Shown piece after piece: positions 3,556 through 6,488 of a stretch of 6,488 nt of DNA (position 1 is the first letter of the stretch; each line of letters begins with the position of its first letter). The translations under genes were made by a program, and so were the position numbers. The notes under the pieces were generated by a model. That model was not told where the DNA came from. It searched no databases and worked only from the letters and a program-made list of their open reading frames with translations. The stretch is from Pseudomonadota bacterium (lineage in GTDB: Bacteria; Pseudomonadota; Gammaproteobacteria; Burkholderiales; Burkholderiaceae_C): NCBI GenBank assembly GCA_030918015.1, contig JAUPTP010000137.1:1-6488 (forward strand), written 5' to 3'.

Positions 3556-6488
3556 ATGAACAACATATTCCATCCTTCTGAATCTCGTGGCTGGGCGGGT
3601 CGCCTGGTGGCGCTGGGAACGCTGGGCGCCTTGGGCGTGGCCATGCCCGCTCAGGCTGCTGAATCCCTGTTCCAGCTCCTGAGCAGCCAGATGAGCTGCT
3701 CGAATCCGATCCATGCGACGGTGTCGGCCTGTCTTCAGGCCGGGGCGGTCGTGCGCTATCCCAATGTGGTCGATTCCCGGTACACGCTGCTGAAGAGCGA
3801 TGTGTTGATGTGGGTCGACACGACGCGCAGCATCAATGCGCAACCGGCCTTGCTGCGAAGCGGCGTCGACGCGACGGCCACTTCGGGGCTGGCGGTGGGC
3901 GAGGTCTCCGTGCCGCAGGTGAGCGGCCGCTCCATGGTCGTCTTCACCTTCCAGTTCGTCGAGCCGGGGACCACCACGCCGAAGACGCTGCCGGTGCCGG
4001 TCTTCGCCGACAGCTACGACACCGACGGGGGCAGTGCATCGACCCCGTCGGCCGGCATCCGGGAATATGTCGAGTTCATGGGGGCCGGACAGGAGCTTTC
4101 CATGGGCTCCAACATCGAGCGGGTTTCTCCGTCATTGGCCGGCGGCATGGGATATACGCCCATTCTGTGCACGGAGTCGGTGTCGGAGAGCTGCAAGACC
4201 TATGGGATCGGAAAATATTCGTCGATCGACGGATTCTCGCGGTCCACGACCTCCCAGGTGTCGGTGAAATATGCCTATGGCCAGTCGACGCTGAGCGTCG
4301 GTTTCGGCACGGAATATTTCAGCTCCGGCTCGGGCTACGAGAGTTCGAGAATCTACGGCATCGGGCTGGGCATTCCCGATGGCTGGGTGGACGTCATTCC
4401 CGTCCTGTCCAACCTGCCGCCGGCGGTGCGGCCCGGGCAGGCCTACACCGGCCTGACCCTCACCTGCCACAACCACAACGGCACCAGCGACGCGACCGGG
4501 GTCACGTGCACGCCCAGCGCCTCGGTCGGGACGGTCTCGAACATCCGCTGCACTCCGGCGCTGCCCACGACGCTCGCGCCCCAGGCCCAGGCGGTCTGCA
4601 CCTTCGACTACACCGCGCCAGGAACGCAAGGCGGGACGGACGAGTCGACGACCGAGGTGGTCTTCACCGGCATCACCGACGCCAGCAACGACGGACGCCG
4701 GGACAACAACACCACGACCGCCACGGTGCAGATGATCGACGCCATCGATGACGGCGTGAGCGTCACGGCGGGGCAGGCCGGCTCGATCAAGGTGCTGGAC
4801 AACGACACCCTCGGCTCGGGTCGGGCGACGACGTCGAGCGTCGCGCTGTCGGCGCGGGGCACGCCCACCGCCGGCGCGAGCTTCGATGCCTCCACCGGGG
4901 TCTTCAGCGTGCCGGCTGAGGCGGCGGCGGGCACCTACACGCTGAACTACCAGATCTGCTCGGTGCCGGCCGCTGCGGATCCGATCTGCGACACCGCGAC
5001 CGCCACGATTCTGGTCGGTGCGGCGCCCGCTCCGGACCTGACGATCAGCAAGACCCACACGCCCGGCGTGCTGCGGGTGGGCGAGATCGGGCGCTACACC
5101 CTGAGCGTGCGCAACGCCGGGGCGCTGCCCACCAGCGGCCTCTACACCGTGATCGACACCCTGCCCGCGGGCATGACGGTCGCCGCCCTGCCCACCGGCT
5201 CGGGCTGGGACTGCAGCGCCACCACGCTGCAGACCGCGACGGCGCAGTGCAGCCGCAGCACGGTGCTGGCCATCGGCGCCAGCGCGCCCGAGATCACGCT
5301 GGACGTGAACGTGCCCGACAGCGCCTGCGCGGCCTCCGATGCGAGCGGCCGCTGCACCGTGACCAACATCGCGAAAGTCAGCGGCGGTGGCGAGACGACG
5401 CCCGAGAGCCTGAAGAACAACACCGCCACCGATGACACCACGCTGCAGAAGGTCGGGGCCCTGAGCGGCCGCGTCTGGATCGATGCCGATCACGACCTGC
5501 AGCAAGGCGGCAGCGAACCCGGCGTGGCCGGCGTGTGGGTCGAGGCGCTCGACGCGAGCGGCACGGTCGTCGGCACGGCCACGACCGATGCCAATGGTGA
5601 CTACGCCCTGAAGTCCCTGCCGGTGGGCAGCTACACGGTGCGCTTCAGCGACGCGGCCTCCAGGGCCTACTACGGCCGGCCGGTCTCGCGCGATCCCTCC
5701 GGCGGCAACGACCCCAGCGCCGATGCCTCCACCGGCCGGGTGGCGGCGAAGGTGCTCAGCGGCGTGAGCGTCACCTCGGGCGTGACGCGCGTCCAGCAGA
5801 GCCTGCCGCTGGATCCCTCGGGGCTGGTCTACGACAGCGTCAGCCGCAGCGTGCTGGGCGGCGTCGGCCTCGAGCTGCTCGACGCGAGCGGCCAGGCGGT
5901 GGCGGGCGGCTGTCTGGTCGGGGGCTCCAACCGGGTCACCACCACCGCCAGCGGCGCGCTGGCGGGCTACTACAGCTTCCTGCTGAACAACCCGGTGCCG
6001 TCGGGCTGTCCGGGCGCGGGCGTCTACCAGCTGCGCATCACGCCGAGCGCGGGCTACGCGGCCAGCACCCTGATTCCGGCGCAGAGCACCACGCTGGTGC
6101 CGCCGACCGGCTGCGCGGCCGGTTCGACCTCGGCGCAGTGCCTGGTGCAGGCCCAGGCCACCGCGCCGACCGGCAGCGCGCCGACCACCCACTACCTGTC
6201 GATCCGGCTCGACCCGGTCAACGGCCCGGACGTGCTCAACAACCACATCCCGCTCGATCCGGCGGGCAGCTCGGGCCTGCTGGTCATCAAGACCGGCGAC
6301 CGCACGCAGGCGGAGCTGGGCGACTCGGTGCGCTACACCATCACCGTGCGCCGCACCGACACGGCCGGCGCCACGCTGCCGGCGGTGGAGATCATCGACA
6401 CGCTGCCGGCGGGCTTCCGCTACATCGCCGGCACCGCGATGGTGGGGGGCGTGACCATCGCCGACCCGAGCGGCGCGCCCGGCCCGGT
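3556..6488 (+). CDS. Giant exported surface protein with DUF11 and SdrD_B-like modules (N-terminal part)
   Basis: The frame from ATG 3556 is open to the window edge: 977 codons with no stop and the C-terminus missing. Residues 1-34 form a signal peptide (hydrophobic 17-30, cleavage likely after AQA). Residues ~35-277 form an N-terminal domain I cannot assign, with cysteines at 48, 59, 205 and 213 and an acidic SYDTDG loop. Residues ~278-394 look like an Ig-like module. Residues 395-488 resemble a cadherin/VCBS-like module (IDDGVSVTAGQ, VLDNDT). Residues 494-~630 are DUF11 (DLTISKTHTPG, VIDTLPAGMTV). Residues 636-~750 are SdrD_B-like (LSGRVWIDADHD, TTDANGDYALKSLPVGSYTV). Residues 757-~905 are a second, more divergent SdrD_B-like module. 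A second DUF11 begins at 908 (LLVIKTGDRTQAELGDSV, IIDTLPAGFRY). Such chains are typical of large secreted or cell-surface, adhesin-like proteins of beta-proteobacteria. Anchoring cannot be seen here. No Shine-Dalgarno precedes the start; it is chosen because the signal peptide begins there. Confidence 0.88.
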   Translation, partial: MNNIFHPSESRGWAGRLVALGTLGALGVAMPAQAAESLFQLLSSQMSCSNPIHATVSACLQAGAVVRYPNVVDSRYTLLKSDVLMWVDTTRSINAQPALLRSGVDATATSGLAVGEVSVPQVSGRSMVVFTFQFVEPGTTTPKTLPVPVFADSYDTDGGSASTPSAGIREYVEFMGAGQELSMGSNIERVSPSLAGGMGYTPILCTESVSESCKTYGIGKYSSIDGFSRSTTSQVSVKYAYGQSTLSVGFGTEYFSSGSGYESSRIYGIGLGIPDGWVDVIPVLSNLPPAVRPGQAYTGLTLTCHNHNGTSDATGVTCTPSASVGTVSNIRCTPALPTTLAPQAQAVCTFDYTAPGTQGGTDESTTEVVFTGITDASNDGRRDNNTTTATVQMIDAIDDGVSVTAGQAGSIKVLDNDTLGSGRATTSSVALSARGTPTAGASFDASTGVFSVPAEAAAGTYTLNYQICSVPAAADPICDTATATILVGAAPAPDLTISKTHTPGVLRVGEIGRYTLSVRNAGALPTSGLYTVIDTLPAGMTVAALPTGSGWDCSATTLQTATAQCSRSTVLAIGASAPEITLDVNVPDSACAASDASGRCTVTNIAKVSGGGETTPESLKNNTATDDTTLQKVGALSGRVWIDADHDLQQGGSEPGVAGVWVEALDASGTVVGTATTDANGDYALKSLPVGSYTVRFSDAASRAYYGRPVSRDPSGGNDPSADASTGRVAAKVLSGVSVTSGVTRVQQSLPLDPSGLVYDSVSRSVLGGVGLELLDASGQAVAGGCLVGGSNRVTTTASGALAGYYSFLLNNPVPSGCPGAGVYQLRITPSAGYAASTLIPAQSTTLVPPTGCAAGSTSAQCLVQAQATAPTGSAPTTHYLSIRLDPVNGPDVLNNHIPLDPAGSSGLLVIKTGDRTQAELGDSVRYTITVRRTDTAGATLPAVEIIDTLPAGFRYIAGTAMVGGVTIADPSGAPGP

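Noticed and set aside
3810..4751. A 313-codon plus-strand open frame overlapping the surface-protein gene in another frame
   Set aside because: Its Arg/His-rich composition is that of a frame shadow, and the continuous frame from 3556 explains the region.
1444..5472. Repeated GCGGCCGC octamers at 1444, 3923, 5345 and 5465
   Set aside because: They are expected by chance in very GC-rich coding DNA using SGR- and AA-type codons; no regular spacing or context is shared.
4132..6246. A 704-codon minus-strand open frame under the surface-protein gene
   Set aside because: It is Arg/Gly/Ala/His-rich low-complexity sequence with no domain. The plus-strand frame has a signal peptide and recognisable DUF11 and SdrD_B modules throughout.

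Overview
The window is strongly GC-rich, with a heavy G/C bias at third codon positions. It combines an IS5-family transposase, a 7TMR-DISM histidine kinase and a giant DUF11/SdrD_B-type surface protein. That combination suggests a beta-proteobacterium, most likely of the Burkholderiales (Leptothrix/Sphaerotilus/Rubrivivax-like). This placement is inferred from protein style and base composition; no marker gene is present.

Layout. (1) Bases 1-112 hold the 3' tail of an insertion sequence: the last 33 codons of an IS5-family transposase on the plus strand and its presumed right end. (2) Bases 113-3282 hold a two-gene operon on the minus strand. The first gene encodes a response regulator with a receiver domain and an AraC-type DNA-binding domain (2494-3282). 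Its stop overlaps, as ATGA, the start of a 794-residue membrane histidine kinase (113-2497). The kinase has a periplasmic 7TMR-DISM sensor, seven membrane helices, HisKA and HATPase domains, and a C-terminal receiver whose phospho-acceptor Asp appears to be Glu. The kinase stop codon abuts the IS end. (3) Bases 3283-3555 are a comparatively AT-rich divergent intergenic region with operator-like motifs. (4) From 3556 past the right edge runs one very large open plus-strand gene, of which 977 codons are visible. It encodes an exported modular protein: signal peptide, unassigned N-terminal domain, Ig/cadherin-like modules, DUF11, SdrD_B-like modules and the beginning of a second DUF11.

How it may work together. 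The regulator and kinase are almost certainly a cognate pair. They are transcribed divergently from the surface-protein gene and share its upstream region, so they may control it. That link rests on position only. I see no RNA genes, no CRISPR array and no clearly new defence or metabolic system. The most interesting items are the IS junction at the kinase stop codon, the Asp-to-Glu receiver, and a sharp codon-usage break inside the surface-protein gene.
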